Shown here piece after piece: positions 44,143-53,524 of a DNA stretch of 64,000 nt. Positions within the stretch are counted from its first letter, which is position 1, and each line of letters begins with the position of its first letter. Below the pieces are notes generated by a model. That model did not search any database. It was not told the DNA's origin and saw only the letters and a list, made by a program, of their open reading frames with translations. Origin of the DNA: Lachnospiraceae bacterium (GTDB lineage: Bacteria; Bacillota; Clostridia; Lachnospirales; Lachnospiraceae); the NCBI GenBank assembly GCA_017546025.1, contig JAFYYS010000003.1, forward strand, positions 1-64,000, given 5' to 3'. Made by a program: the position numbers and the translations under genes.

Positions 44143-44889
44143 TCACTGCCCGAACAGCGGCCGGAACATCTCCTGCAGGTCGTCCGGCAGCTTCGTGCCG
44201 ACAAGCATCGGCTTTTTGTTCTGCGTCGTCTCTGCGGAAAGATAGGCAACCGTCACATACACTTCGTTATTATATAGGAACAGTTCGTCGGTCGCCCGGC
44301 TGAACAGCCCGTCCTCGGTATACGCGAGAATCTCGCGGCGAAGCCCGTACGATTCCGTCACGTTCTCATCGGAAATGCGCACGTTGTCGGAAAGATCCTT
44401 CTCGGCGGCGCAGATCCGCTTGTAGGTTTCTTCGTCAACCTCCCGGAGACTTTCGGTCGTCTTTCCGGTCCCGACCACCTTCTTCACCGGGAAGTTCGCG
44501 GGATCGGCAAGTCTTGCCCGCTCGCGGTCGGCAATCTCCTTCTTCGCGTAAAGCCGGCCCGCCGAATCAATCAGGTAGTTCTCGTCCTCGTCGCCCTCTA
44601 CCTTATATATTACGGCAAGCGTCATCAGCCCGCCGGACTGAATCTTCGCCTTCTCTTCGCCGTGAATCGCCTTGACGACATCGCTGACCTCGGTTCCGAT
44701 GAACGTCTTCGTCTCGATGTCATTGATCAAAGCGTACTCGACGCCGCCGACCTCCATCAGGTCACGGCCGTCCAGATATCTCGCGCCCGTGCCGCTCTTC
44801 GGCTTCATCGAAACAAACAGCCAGACAATGCCCGCCACGGCAAATACACCGAACAGCAGAAGCGGGTACCATTTTTTGACAAATTCCAT
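44143..44889 (-). CDS. Membrane-anchored protein of unknown function
   Basis: Protein of 248 aa with one N-terminal membrane helix (about residues 8-27, YPLLLFGVFAVAGIVWLFV) and an extracytoplasmic domain rich in charged residues. I recognise no family. It starts 9 bp after the RlmI-like methyltransferase gene and should share its promoter. No lipobox. Confidence 0.7.
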   Translation of the reverse strand: MEFVKKWYPLLLFGVFAVAGIVWLFVSMKPKSGTGARYLDGRDLMEVGGVEYALINDIETKTFIGTEVSDVVKAIHGEEKAKIQSGGLMTLAVIYKVEGDEDENYLIDSAGRLYAKKEIADRERARLADPANFPVKKVVGTGKTTESLREVDEETYKRICAAEKDLSDNVRISDENVTESYGLRREILAYTEDGLFSRATDELFLYNNEVYVTVAYLSAETTQNKKPMLVGTKLPDDLQEMFRPLFGQ

Positions 44890-44898
44890 AGTTACTCC

Positions 44899-45786
44899 TC
44901 AGGACTTCTTCTCATTCTGCCAGCGGCATGCCGCACCGCACGGAAGCACAAGCCCGGTTGCGGTAACGGGAAGCCCGATTTCGTCGCCCTGCACCGTTCC
45001 GCCGAAGCGCGGAACAAGCAGCACGCCTGCTATATAAGCCATCATCGCCGGCTGAAGGCCGGTCGTGTAGGAATTGATTAAGAAAAACAGCGGATTGTCG
45101 TTTAAGACTTCCGTGCAAAGCTTCACCAGGTCGTATACGGCGTCCTCGATCTTCCAGACCTCGCCGTTCGGGCCTCTGCCGTAGGAAGGCGGGTCCATGA
45201 TGACGGCGTCGTACCGGTTGCCGCGGCGGATCTCCCGCTCCACAAACTTCTGGCAGTCATCAACGATATACCGGATCGGGGCATCCGCAAGCCCGGAGGC
45301 TGCGGCATTCTCCTTTGCCCAGTTCACCATTCCCTTCGAGGCATCGACATGACATACCTGCGCACCGGCTTTGGCTGCGGCAAGCGTCGCGCCGCCCGTA
45401 TAGGCGAACAGGTTCAATACCTTCACGGGCTTATCGGGATTCTGTGCTTTTCTTTTGCGGATCAGTTCTGTGAACCAGTCCCAGTTGGCTGCCTGCTCCG
45501 GGAACAGCCCGGTATGCTTAAAGCTGAACGGCTGCAGGCGGAACTTCAGTTCTTTATAGGAAATCTCCCAAACCTTCGGCAGGTTGAAAAACTCCCACTC
45601 TCCGCCGCCCTTGCTGCTTCTGTGGTAGTGTGCGTTCGGCTTCTTCCAGCCGTAATGTTTCCGCTCCGTGTTCCACAAAACCTGCGGGTCGGGCCGGATC
45701 AGCATATAGTCGCCCCAGCGCTCCAGCTTCTCTTTTGACGAGGCATCCAAAACCTCATAGTCTTTCCATCCGTCAGCAATCCACAT
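44899..45786 (-). CDS. Class I SAM-dependent methyltransferase, RlmI/RlmK-like
   Basis: Protein of 295 aa with the AdoMet site LNLFAYTGGATLAAA (motif I), acidic CHVDASKGMVNWAKENAAASGL and the catalytic motif DPPSYGRGPNGEVW (motif IV). These are typical of rRNA cytosine methyltransferases near RlmI, but the N-terminal PUA domain is absent. The RNA target cannot be read from the sequence. Confidence 0.85.
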   Translation of the reverse strand: MWIADGWKDYEVLDASSKEKLERWGDYMLIRPDPQVLWNTERKHYGWKKPNAHYHRSSKGGGEWEFFNLPKVWEISYKELKFRLQPFSFKHTGLFPEQAANWDWFTELIRKRKAQNPDKPVKVLNLFAYTGGATLAAAKAGAQVCHVDASKGMVNWAKENAAASGLADAPIRYIVDDCQKFVEREIRRGNRYDAVIMDPPSYGRGPNGEVWKIEDAVYDLVKLCTEVLNDNPLFFLINSYTTGLQPAMMAYIAGVLLVPRFGGTVQGDEIGLPVTATGLVLPCGAACRWQNEKKS

Positions 45787-45821
45787 AGTAAAGCCTTTCT
45801 TATGGCATTTTCCTCGGTAAG

Positions 45822-45850
45822 ATTATATAACAGAATGACTGCAGGTACAA
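45822..45850 (-). promoter_or_regulatory. Promoter of the methyltransferase operon
   Basis: Minus-strand TTGTAC (45845-45850), 17 bp, perfect TATAAT (45822-45827), 35 bp before the start codon. Divergent from the pspA promoter. Confidence 0.7.
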
Positions 45851-45877
45851 GTGTAAATAATTTTTACCTTTTTCCTC

Positions 45878-45906
45878 TTGACTATCTACCGTAAATATAC
45901 TAAAAT
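45878..45906 (+). promoter_or_regulatory. Promoter of the pspA-like gene
   Basis: TTGACT (45878-45883), 17 bp, TAAAAT (45901-45906). A normal sigma-A type; no sigma-54 element is seen, unlike in enterobacterial psp operons. Confidence 0.75.
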
Positions 45907-45958
45907 AATAACAGTCGGGTTTTCCGAACAAAAAGACTCGTTTTGGAGGAATGTATAT

Positions 45959-46657
45959 ATGGGTATTTTATCCAGATTCAAAGACATCATGTCTGCGAAC
46001 ATCAACGCTCTTCTTGATAAAGTAGAAGATCCTGAGAAGATGATCGACCAGTGCCTGCGCAACATGAACGACGACCTCGTTAAGGTTAAGCAGGAAACCG
46101 CTTCCGTCATGGCACAGGAGAAGGCCTGCAAGCGCCAGGTTGATGAGTGTCAGGCAAGCATCGACAAGATGCAGAGCTACGCCGTTAAGGCTCTTACCGC
46201 AGGCAATGAGGATGATGCCAGAAGATTCCTCGCCGAGAAGAACCGCCTTATGGCAAAGCTTACCGACCTTCAGGCTAACTACGCAATTGCGCATGACAAT
46301 TCCCAGAAGATGCGCGATATGCACGATAAGCTCACAAGCGACATCAAAGAGCTCGAGTTCCGTAAGGAAACGATCAAGGGCAAGATTGCCGTTGCCAAGG
46401 CTCAGGAGCGCATCAACGAGATGACCTCCAGTGTTACGAGCGCCAACAACTCCATCGCAAGCTTCGAGCGTTATGAGCAGCTTGCAAACAAGAGATTGGA
46501 CAAGGCTCAGGCCGTTGCCGAGCTGAACGCTTCCAATCCTACCAACTCCATCAAGGATCTCACCGCCAAGTACGTGAACGATCCGAATGTGGATGCTGAG
46601 CTTGAAGCTCTTAAGGCAAGCCTCGGAATGTCTACTCCTTCCGGACTGCCCCAGTAA
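45959..46657 (+). CDS. PspA/IM30-family protein
   Basis: Coiled-coil protein of 232 aa of the phage-shock/Vipp1 (ESCRT-III-like) family that binds stressed membranes. MGILSRFKDIMSANINALLDKVEDPEKMIDQ is the amphipathic family N-terminus, and long alanine/lysine-rich helices follow to about residue 190. ATG 45959 has GGAGG nine bases upstream. It is followed by DUF4364, NfeD and SPFH genes, a set that suggests membrane-integrity control. Confidence 0.93.
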   Translation: MGILSRFKDIMSANINALLDKVEDPEKMIDQCLRNMNDDLVKVKQETASVMAQEKACKRQVDECQASIDKMQSYAVKALTAGNEDDARRFLAEKNRLMAKLTDLQANYAIAHDNSQKMRDMHDKLTSDIKELEFRKETIKGKIAVAKAQERINEMTSSVTSANNSIASFERYEQLANKRLDKAQAVAELNASNPTNSIKDLTAKYVNDPNVDAELEALKASLGMSTPSGLPQ

Positions 46658-46669
46658 CCAGCGTATTCG

Positions 46670-46701
46670 GAGGCTGTTGTACTTAGTGCAACAGCCTCTT
46701 T
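46670..46701 (+). terminator. Hairpin after the pspA-like gene
   Basis: 10-bp stem GAGGCTGTTG/CAACAGCCTC with a 9-base loop and a short T-run (TTTGTAT). Probably a partial terminator between pspA and the next gene. Confidence 0.6.
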
Positions 46702-46737
46702 GTATATCCGGATTCCGTTTATCGGAAGGAGTCTTCT

Positions 46738-47283
46738 ATGCAACCCGAAGCATTAATGCTTTATAAGCTGATTATTCTTTATATGCTGGACCGTGTGGAT
46801 TTTCCGCTGACCAATTCCCAGCTCGCGGATTTCATCACCGAGAAGGAATACACGAATTTCTTTACGGTGCAGCAGGTTCTCTCGGATCTTGTCGACGACG
46901 GCTACATCAGTCTGCAGGAAACGAAGAACAACTCCCTCTACCGCATCACGGCCGAGGGAAAGGAAACGCTCTCCTTCTTTTATAAGAACATCTCCCGCAA
47001 CATCCGGGACGACATCGACATGTTCTTAAGCGAGAAGAAGTACTCTCTCCGTGAGGAGGTTTCCAACTTTGCGGATTATTACGAGGTCCGCAAGAATGAA
47101 TACCTTTGCGAGCTGAAGGTCGTGGAGCGCGACACTCCGGTGATTGAAATCCGGCTGAGCGTTCCGTCCGAAGACAACGCGCGCACCGTGTGTTCGCACT
47201 GGCGGCAGAAAAATGCCGACATTTATGCTTATGTGATCAACGTCCTGCTCGGCGACACACCGTCCGGCAAGACCGATCAATAA
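46738..47283 (+). CDS. DUF4364 family protein (winged-helix-like)
   Basis: Protein of 181 aa. The N-terminal half (about 8-85) reads as a winged helix-turn-helix (LTNSQLADFI, VQQVLSDLVDDGYISL); the C-terminal half is a small beta domain. DUF4364 proteins are found in Clostridia and are thought to be transcriptional regulators, without a proven target. GAAGGAG precedes ATG 46738. Confidence 0.85.
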   Translation: MQPEALMLYKLIILYMLDRVDFPLTNSQLADFITEKEYTNFFTVQQVLSDLVDDGYISLQETKNNSLYRITAEGKETLSFFYKNISRNIRDDIDMFLSEKKYSLREEVSNFADYYEVRKNEYLCELKVVERDTPVIEIRLSVPSEDNARTVCSHWRQKNADIYAYVINVLLGDTPSGKTDQ

Positions 47284-47319
47284 AAGGTAAAGAGAAAACG
47301 AAAAAGGGGGTAAGGGGTT

Positions 47320-47751
47320 ATGTATCCGTGGTTTTGGCTTGGTTTGTTCCTGGTACTGTTAATCATCGAAGGAATCACCTTCACGCTGACCACAATCTGG
47401 TTTGCAGGCGGCGCACTCTGCGCTTCCGTTGTCAGTCTGATTTTTGACAACCGACCGGCAGAGATCATTGTCTTCTGCGTCGTGTCATTTGCCCTGTTCT
47501 TCTTTGTAAGGCCGTCCGCCCTGAGGCGTTTCAACCGCAGAAGGGTGAAAACCAATGTCGAGGCCGTTGCCGGCAAGACCGCGCGCGTCATCGAGCAGGT
47601 GGACAACTTCGCAGGGACCGGCCGCGTAAAGATTGACGGCATGGAATGGGCTGCACGCAGCACCGACGACAACGTGGGATTTGCCGTTGGCGATCTCGTG
47701 CTGGTCGAAAAGGTGGAAGGTGTCAAGCTTGTCATCAAGAACAAATTCTAA
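47320..47751 (+). CDS. NfeD-family membrane protein
   Basis: Short NfeD of 143 aa: two or three membrane helices (about residues 4-70) followed by an OB-fold (about 80-140, VEAVAGKTARVIEQVDNF). NfeD proteins work with SPFH/stomatin proteins in membrane microdomains; the SPFH gene starts 12 bp downstream. Confidence 0.92.
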   Translation: MYPWFWLGLFLVLLIIEGITFTLTTIWFAGGALCASVVSLIFDNRPAEIIVFCVVSFALFFFVRPSALRRFNRRRVKTNVEAVAGKTARVIEQVDNFAGTGRVKIDGMEWAARSTDDNVGFAVGDLVLVEKVEGVKLVIKNKF

Positions 47752-47763
47752 GGAGGTATTTTC

Positions 47764-48738
47764 ATGTTAAGCTTTCTGACCGAGACTGAATTTGACTGGA
47801 GCAATCCGACGCTCTGGACAGTCGTGATTGTAATTGTTGCCATTATCTTTGTTACTTCCTGCCTGAAGGTTGTACCGCAGGCGCAGGCATTCATCATCGA
47901 GCGAATCGGTGCCTACCAGGATACCTGGAGCGTAGGTCTCCACTGGAAATGGCCCTTCATCGACCGCATCGCCCTTCGCGTTCTTTTGAAGGAGCAGGTT
48001 GTGGACTTCCCTCCGCAGCCCGTTATCACGAAGGATAACGTAACGATGCAGATTGATACCGTCGTTTACTTCCAGATCACCGACCCGAAGCTCTTCGCTT
48101 ACGGCGTGCAGAACCCGATGATGGCCATCGAGAACCTGACCGCTACGACGCTTCGTAACATCATCGGTGACCTCGAACTTGATGCCACGCTTACTTCCCG
48201 CGAAATCATCAACGGCAAGATGCGCATCTCCCTCGATGAAGCAACCGACCCCTGGGGTATCAAGGTTAACCGTGTGGAGCTGAAAAATATCATGCCGCCT
48301 ACCGCCATCCGTGATGCCATGGAGAAGCAGATGAAGGCAGAGCGTGAACGCCGTGAGACAATCCTCATCGCAGAAGGTGAAAAGAAGTCCACGATTCTTG
48401 TCGCAGAAGGTAAAAAGCAGTCCGCCATCCTCGAAGCCGAGGCTGAAAAGGAAGCTGCCATTCTCCGTGCGGAAGCCAAGAAGGAAGCTACGATTCGCGA
48501 GGCCGAAGGTCAGGCGGAAGCAATCCTCCGCGTACAGCAGGCGAATGCGAACGGTCTGAAGTTCCTCAACGAGGCAGCTCCTACCGATCCCGTGCTTCGC
48601 TTAAAGAGCCTCGAGGCATTTGCCAAGGCTGCTGACGGCAAGTCCACGAAGATCATCATTCCTTCCGAGATTCAGGGCATTGCCGGTCTTGCAAGCGGTG
48701 TTGTGGAAGCATCCAAGAAGGATGTTCCGGAAGAATAA
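47764..48738 (+). CDS. SPFH/Band 7 protein (stomatin/QmcA-like)
   Basis: Membrane-scaffold protein of 324 aa: one N-terminal helix (about 18-38), SPFH domain (about 40-200, VPQAQAFIIERIGAYQDTW), then an Ala/Glu/Lys coiled coil (about 205-260, repeated AEAEKEAAILRAEAKKEA) used for oligomerisation. Forms a pair with NfeD. Ends at a strong terminator. Confidence 0.95.
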   Translation: MLSFLTETEFDWSNPTLWTVVIVIVAIIFVTSCLKVVPQAQAFIIERIGAYQDTWSVGLHWKWPFIDRIALRVLLKEQVVDFPPQPVITKDNVTMQIDTVVYFQITDPKLFAYGVQNPMMAIENLTATTLRNIIGDLELDATLTSREIINGKMRISLDEATDPWGIKVNRVELKNIMPPTAIRDAMEKQMKAERERRETILIAEGEKKSTILVAEGKKQSAILEAEAEKEAAILRAEAKKEATIREAEGQAEAILRVQQANANGLKFLNEAAPTDPVLRLKSLEAFAKAADGKSTKIIIPSEIQGIAGLASGVVEASKKDVPEE

Positions 48739-48780
48739 AGATTTAAAAGATTGAATTGAAGTTTGTTTGAATATGCTGCC

Positions 48781-48814
48781 CGGGAAATCGCGTCTGCGAT
48801 TTCCCGTTTTTTTT
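48781..48814 (+). terminator. Terminator of the pspA-SPFH cluster
   Basis: Perfect 11-bp stem CGGGAAATCGC/GCGATTTCCCG with GTCT loop and eight T. Confidence 0.95.
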
Positions 48815-48901
48815 CGCGGGGATTGCTGACGCGATTTCGCGCTTTTTCTTTTGCAGAAATCAATCATTATTTCGTCATTTAATTCAAATTTCTGTTTCCT
48901 G

Positions 48902-49180
48902 TGGTACACTATGCGCTGTTTTGATTATTGAGTACCATATCCACCGGCAGAATTGGTATTCAAATCCGTCTGTTCCACAGCTGAGTGCCATACCCCGATT
49001 CATCCGATTCAAAGAGCTACATATAGACATGGCATTTCCGCGCATATATCGACATATGAGTACCATTTCTTCCAAAGAGCCTGGTACTTAAACTTCCCAT
49101 TCTGCGAATGGATTCCATAAACTGCATCGCCGCCAATGAAAAATGGTACCCATCGGAAGAATCACTTCCGATGGGTACCA
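48902..49180. repeat. Intergenic cluster of alternating TGGTAC/GTACCA half-sites
   Basis: Between the convergent SPFH and engB genes, nine matches or near matches to TGGTAC or its complement occur at 48902, 48932, 48954, 48985, 49030, 49060, 49082, 49144 and 49175, mostly alternating in orientation. Local pairs can fold, for example TTGAGTACCA (48929-48938 region) with TGGTATTCAA (48954-48963). The last pair is the engB terminator. No gene is seen here. Confidence 0.65.
49139..49180 (-). terminator. Terminator of the tig-clpP-clpX-lon-engB cluster
   Basis: Perfect 16-bp stem (arms 49144-49159 and 49165-49180) with a 5-base loop and five T on the minus strand, 18 bp past the engB stop. Confidence 0.93.
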
Positions 49181-49197
49181 CACTTAGTCTTCCTGCA

Positions 49198-49824
49198 TCA
49201 ATTATCAATTCTGCCCGCTTCCGGACTCTCTGTCCCGGTCCCGTTCAGGCACTCTTCCATCACGGTCCAGACCTCGTCAAAGCCGAGTCCGGTTTCCTTT
49301 GAGCAGGCAATCAGGCGGTCGGATGCTTTCAGCTTGAGCTCCTTGCGAATCATCGCAAGCTGCTTGCTGATCTGGCTCCGGCTCACCTTGTCGGCCTTCG
49401 TGACCAATACAACCGACGGAAGCCTGTTCGCCGAAATCCAGTCGTGCATCTGCTTATCGCCGGCGCTCGGCTCGTGCCGGATGTCCACCAGCTGAAAGAT
49501 GATTCTTAATTGCTTTGATTTCAGCAGGTACCGCTCAATCATCTTGCCCCATTTGGCCTGCAGTTCCTTCGAAACCTTCGCGTAGCCGTACCCCGGAAGA
49601 TCCACGAAATAGAACGCATCGTTCAGCCGGAAATAGTTGATCGTCTGCGTCTTTCCGGGCTGCTGTGACGTACGCGCCAGATCCTTCCGGTTCACCAGCT
49701 TGTTAATCAGGGACGATTTGCCGACATTCGATCTTCCGACAAACGCGAACTCCGGCATTTGATTGTCAGGCAGCTTGCTGGTTACGCCGCATACGGTTTC
49801 CAGCTCGGCCGATTTGATAATCAT
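49198..49824 (-). CDS. engB: Ribosome biogenesis GTP-binding protein YihA/YsxC
   Basis: GTPase of 208 aa for late 50S assembly: G1 GRSNVGKSS (30-38), G3 DLPGYGYAK and G4 TKAD. ATG 49824 follows AAAGGAG and lies inside the end of lon, so the two are coupled. The lon-engB order is classical. Confidence 0.97.
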   Translation of the reverse strand: MIIKSAELETVCGVTSKLPDNQMPEFAFVGRSNVGKSSLINKLVNRKDLARTSQQPGKTQTINYFRLNDAFYFVDLPGYGYAKVSKELQAKWGKMIERYLLKSKQLRIIFQLVDIRHEPSAGDKQMHDWISANRLPSVVLVTKADKVSRSQISKQLAMIRKELKLKASDRLIACSKETGLGFDEVWTVMEECLNGTGTESPEAGRIDN

Positions 49825-49837
49825 CTGCTGCTCCTTT

Positions 49838-52153
49838 CTATCTGACAAATGCCTCGTTAAGCACCTGTCCCATATCCGTCACGAAACGGATGTCCATGCC
49901 TTCGCGAATCTCCTCCGAAATCTCACTGACATCCTCGCGGTTATCGTCCGGAACAAGAATCTTGTTAATGCCGACCTTTTTGGCCGCAAGCATCTTCTCC
50001 TTCAGACCGCCGATGGGCAGAACACGTCCGCGCATCGTAATCTCTCCGGTCATGGCAAGCTCGGAATCCACCGGGATTCCGGTCACTGCGGAAAGCACTG
50101 CCGTCGCAATCGTGATACCTGCACTCGGGCCGTCCTTCGGAACCGCGCCCTCCGGAATATGAATGAAAATGTCATGCTTTTCGAAGTAATCCTCAGGCAA
50201 TGAATAGCGGTCCGCAACGGAACGGATGTAACTGATTCCGGCGCTTGCGGATTCCTGCATCACCTCGCCGAGCCGTCCGGTCATGCCGATGCGGCCGGTT
50301 CCCTTCAGGGCATTCACTTCAATCTCCAGTGTCGTTCCGCCGACTGCCGTCCACGCAAGTCCTCTCGCGATGCCGACCTGCGGCTTCTTCACACGCTCAA
50401 TGTCGTGGTAGCGGTAGATGCCCAGATAGTCCGTCAGGTTCTTCCTGGTGATGTTCTCCTTACCGGGCTTCTCCTCTCCGGCGTGTTTGCGGATGACCTT
50501 GCGGCATACCTTGCCGATGACACGCTCCAGCTCACGCACGCCCGCCTCCCTTGTAAAGAAGCGGATCATATCGCGGATGGCGGCTTCGGAAAATGCCACC
50601 TCCTTCGCCGTGATGCCGTGCGCCTTTAACTGCTTCGGAACAAGGTAGCCCTTTGCGATGTGGACCTTCTCATTCTCCGTATAGCTGTCAAGCTCCAGCA
50701 CCTCGACACGGTCGAGAAGCGGTCTCGGAATCGTATCCGTCGTATTTGCCGTCGCAATGAAAACTATGTTGCTGAGGTCGACCGGGAGATCCACGTAGTG
50801 GTCGATAAAGCGGCTGTTCTGCGCGCTGTCCAAAACCTCCAAAAGCGCTGCAGACGGATCGCCCTTATAGTCGCTTCCGAGCTTGTCAAGCTCATCAAGA
50901 AGCATCAGAGGATTCTTCACGCCTGCCTGCTTCAGGCCGTTCACGATACGGCCGGGCATCGAAGCAACGTATGTTCTTCTGTGTCCGCGGATCTCTGCCT
51001 CGTCGCGGACGCCGCCCAGGCAGACGCGCACATACGGACGGTTCATCGCTTCCGCGATGCTTTTCGCGATGGAAGTCTTACCGGTCCCGGGAGGTCCCAC
51101 CAGGCACAGAATCGGTGCCTCGGCGTTGCTGATGCGCTCCTTGACCGCAAGGAATTCCATGATTCTTTCTTTAATCTTCGTGAGGCCGTAATGATCGCGC
51201 TCCAGGATTTCCTCGGCACGCTTCAAATCGGTGCTGTCCTCCGCGGTCTTATCCCACGGAAGCGAAAGCAGTGTCTCGATGTAGCTTCTTATGACCTGTC
51301 CCTCACTGCTGCTCTGTCCCATATTCTGGAAACGCCGGATTTCGTTCCGGATGGCTTTCTTGATTTCCTCGGAAGCGGTCAGCTCCTCCGTCTTCTTTAA
51401 GAAGATATCAGCCTCCTCTTCCGTACCCTCGCCGAGTTCGGAACGGATTGTCTTCATCTGCTCACGAAGCACATAATCCTTCTGGTTCTTCTCAAGCGTC
51501 TGCTGCAGTCTGGCGTCGATATCCTGGCGGATGGAAAGAATCTCGGTCTCGTCAAGCAGCACTTTTCCGATGACGCGGAACTGCTCGCTCATATCGTCGG
51601 CCTCGAGAATCGCCTGCCGGAATCCCGGCGGAATCGGAACCGAAGCAATGATCCGGTCCATCAGATCCTCAAGCGTGTTGCTGTCGGTAAGACGCTTTCT
51701 CGTCTCACCGGGCATCTTCTTCGCGACGCTCACAAAGCGGTATACATACTCCTTAAGCGAACGGAGCATTGCTTCCTTCTCGTTGTCGGAAAGGTCGCTC
51801 TCCTCCATCGGAAAAGGAATGACCAGAGCCTTAGGCTCTTCCGTATCCTCAAACACGCGAAGGCTTCTCGCGCGGAATTCTCCCTTTAAAATGACGCGGC
51901 AGACACGGTTCGGCAGATTCTCAACGCCTGCCACCAAAGACACGCAGCCTGTCGCGCAAACATCCTCTGAATGCACCGGCCAGGTTTTGTTCTTCCGAAG
52001 CGTCACAAAGACATGCCGTCCCACGTACTTCTTGAGGTTGTCCGCATTGATCTCGGTGTTGCTGTCGACTTCCATCGACATCACGATTCCGGGAAATGCG
52101 ACCTCGGCCGAGGGAATCAGCGAATAGATTTTCTGGCTCATATCGTAATCCAT
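49838..52153 (-). CDS. lon: ATP-dependent protease Lon
   Basis: Protease of 771 aa with an N-terminal substrate domain (to about 210), a coiled coil, AAA+ module with Walker A GPPGTGKT (353-360), and a Ser-Lys protease domain with Ser677 in KDGPSAG and Lys720 in GGLKEK. Degrades misfolded and regulatory proteins. ATG 52153 follows AGGGAGAG; the frame extends ten codons upstream into the hairpin region. Confidence 0.97.
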   Translation of the reverse strand: MDYDMSQKIYSLIPSAEVAFPGIVMSMEVDSNTEINADNLKKYVGRHVFVTLRKNKTWPVHSEDVCATGCVSLVAGVENLPNRVCRVILKGEFRARSLRVFEDTEEPKALVIPFPMEESDLSDNEKEAMLRSLKEYVYRFVSVAKKMPGETRKRLTDSNTLEDLMDRIIASVPIPPGFRQAILEADDMSEQFRVIGKVLLDETEILSIRQDIDARLQQTLEKNQKDYVLREQMKTIRSELGEGTEEEADIFLKKTEELTASEEIKKAIRNEIRRFQNMGQSSSEGQVIRSYIETLLSLPWDKTAEDSTDLKRAEEILERDHYGLTKIKERIMEFLAVKERISNAEAPILCLVGPPGTGKTSIAKSIAEAMNRPYVRVCLGGVRDEAEIRGHRRTYVASMPGRIVNGLKQAGVKNPLMLLDELDKLGSDYKGDPSAALLEVLDSAQNSRFIDHYVDLPVDLSNIVFIATANTTDTIPRPLLDRVEVLELDSYTENEKVHIAKGYLVPKQLKAHGITAKEVAFSEAAIRDMIRFFTREAGVRELERVIGKVCRKVIRKHAGEEKPGKENITRKNLTDYLGIYRYHDIERVKKPQVGIARGLAWTAVGGTTLEIEVNALKGTGRIGMTGRLGEVMQESASAGISYIRSVADRYSLPEDYFEKHDIFIHIPEGAVPKDGPSAGITIATAVLSAVTGIPVDSELAMTGEITMRGRVLPIGGLKEKMLAAKKVGINKILVPDDNREDVSEISEEIREGMDIRFVTDMGQVLNEAFVR

Positions 52154-52195
52154 TTTCTCTCCCTGTATTCGGATGACACCCATCCGACAAGTTGC

Positions 52196-52227
52196 AAAGA
52201 GTCTGCCCGATTGAGAGCAGACTCTTT
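52196..52227 (-). terminator. Hairpin between clpX and lon
   Basis: Perfect 11-bp stem AAAGAGTCTGC/GCAGACTCTTT with a 10-base loop; poor T-run. It may end part of the clpX message or act as an attenuator ahead of lon. Confidence 0.6.
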
Positions 52228-52231
52228 CGTG

Positions 52232-53503
52232 TTATGCAGTTTCGTCCTGTTTTTCGGGTTCTTCAGCGACCCGAATCATAACGGGTTTCTCCTTACCGTC
52301 GGCTGCCTCTTTCGTGATGATGCAACGAACGACATTCTCCTCGGAAGGAATTTCGTACATCGGGTCAAGCATGATTGATTCCATGATGGCCCTGAGTCCT
52401 CTCGCGCCGGTCTTTCGCTCAAAGCTTCTGTGAGCAATCTCCCGAATCGCTTCCGGATCAAATTCAAGCTCCACACCGTCCAAGCGGAACATTTCCTCAT
52501 ACTGGCGGGTGATGGCATTTTTCGGCTCCGTGAGGATTCTCACAAGAGCGTCCTCGTCAAGCATGTCAAGCGCGGAGATGACAGGCACACGGCCTACGAA
52601 CTCCGGAATCATGCCGAACTTCACCAAATCCTGCGGAAGAACCTGGCGGAACAACTCGCCGATGTTCTCCTTTCTTCCGCCCTGCACATCTGCTTCGAAT
52701 CCGATGGACTTCTGTCCGATTCTGGCTTCGACAATCTTTTCAAGACCGTCAAACGCACCGCCGCAGATGAAAAGGATATCCGTTGTATCGATGTGATACA
52801 TCTCCTGCTGGGGATGCTTTCTGCCGCCCTGCGGAGGCACACTCGCTTCGGTCCCCTCGAGGATCTTCAAAAGAGCCTGCTGAACACCTTCGCCGCTGAC
52901 ATCGCGGGTGATGGAAGTATTCTCGCTCTTTCTGGTAATCTTATCAATCTCGTCGATATAGATGATGCCGTGCTCAGCACGCTCCATATCGTAATCAGCT
53001 GCCTGAATGATCTTCAACAGGATGTTCTCAACATCCTCGCCTACGTAACCGGCCTCGGTCAGTGCCGTGGCATCGGCAATCGCAAACGGAACATTCAGCT
53101 TCTTTGCAAGCGTCTGTGCAAGATAAGTCTTTCCGGAACCGGTGGGACCAATCATCAGAATGTTGCTCTTCTGCAGTTCCACATCAAGATTCTGCTTTGC
53201 AAGAACTCTCTTATAATGGTTGTAAACAGCGACCGAAAGGGTCTTCTTGGCTTCGTCCTGACCGATGACATACTCATCGAGGAAAGCCTTCATTTCAACG
53301 GGCTTCACCAGATTGATGCTGTCTTCGGTAAACGCGCTGCTCTTGTCCCGCTCCGTGTAGGTATCCTCGCGGAGGATATCTTCGCAAATCTCGATGCACT
53401 CATCACAGATGCGCACATTGTTCGGGCCCACAATCAGCTTGCGGACTTCGTCCTGGGATTTGCCGCAGAAGGAACAGCAGCCTGTCGTGTCCTTTTTCGC
53501 CAT
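52232..53503 (-). CDS. clpX: ATP-dependent Clp protease ATP-binding subunit ClpX
   Basis: Unfoldase of 423 aa. Zinc-binding domain with Cys10, Cys13, Cys33 and Cys36; Walker A GPTGSGKT (119-126); IGF-type loop region for ClpP docking expected in the AAA+ part ([11 protein letters not shown]). ATG 53503 follows AAGGAG. Directly after clpP. Confidence 0.98.
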   Translation of the reverse strand: MAKKDTTGCCSFCGKSQDEVRKLIVGPNNVRICDECIEICEDILREDTYTERDKSSAFTEDSINLVKPVEMKAFLDEYVIGQDEAKKTLSVAVYNHYKRVLAKQNLDVELQKSNILMIGPTGSGKTYLAQTLAKKLNVPFAIADATALTEAGYVGEDVENILLKIIQAADYDMERAEHGIIYIDEIDKITRKSENTSITRDVSGEGVQQALLKILEGTEASVPPQGGRKHPQQEMYHIDTTDILFICGGAFDGLEKIVEARIGQKSIGFEADVQGGRKENIGELFRQVLPQDLVKFGMIPEFVGRVPVISALDMLDEDALVRILTEPKNAITRQYEEMFRLDGVELEFDPEAIREIAHRSFERKTGARGLRAIMESIMLDPMYEIPSEENVVRCIITKEAADGKEKPVMIRVAEEPEKQDETA

Positions 53504-53524
53504 TCGAAATCTCCTTATCAATGC

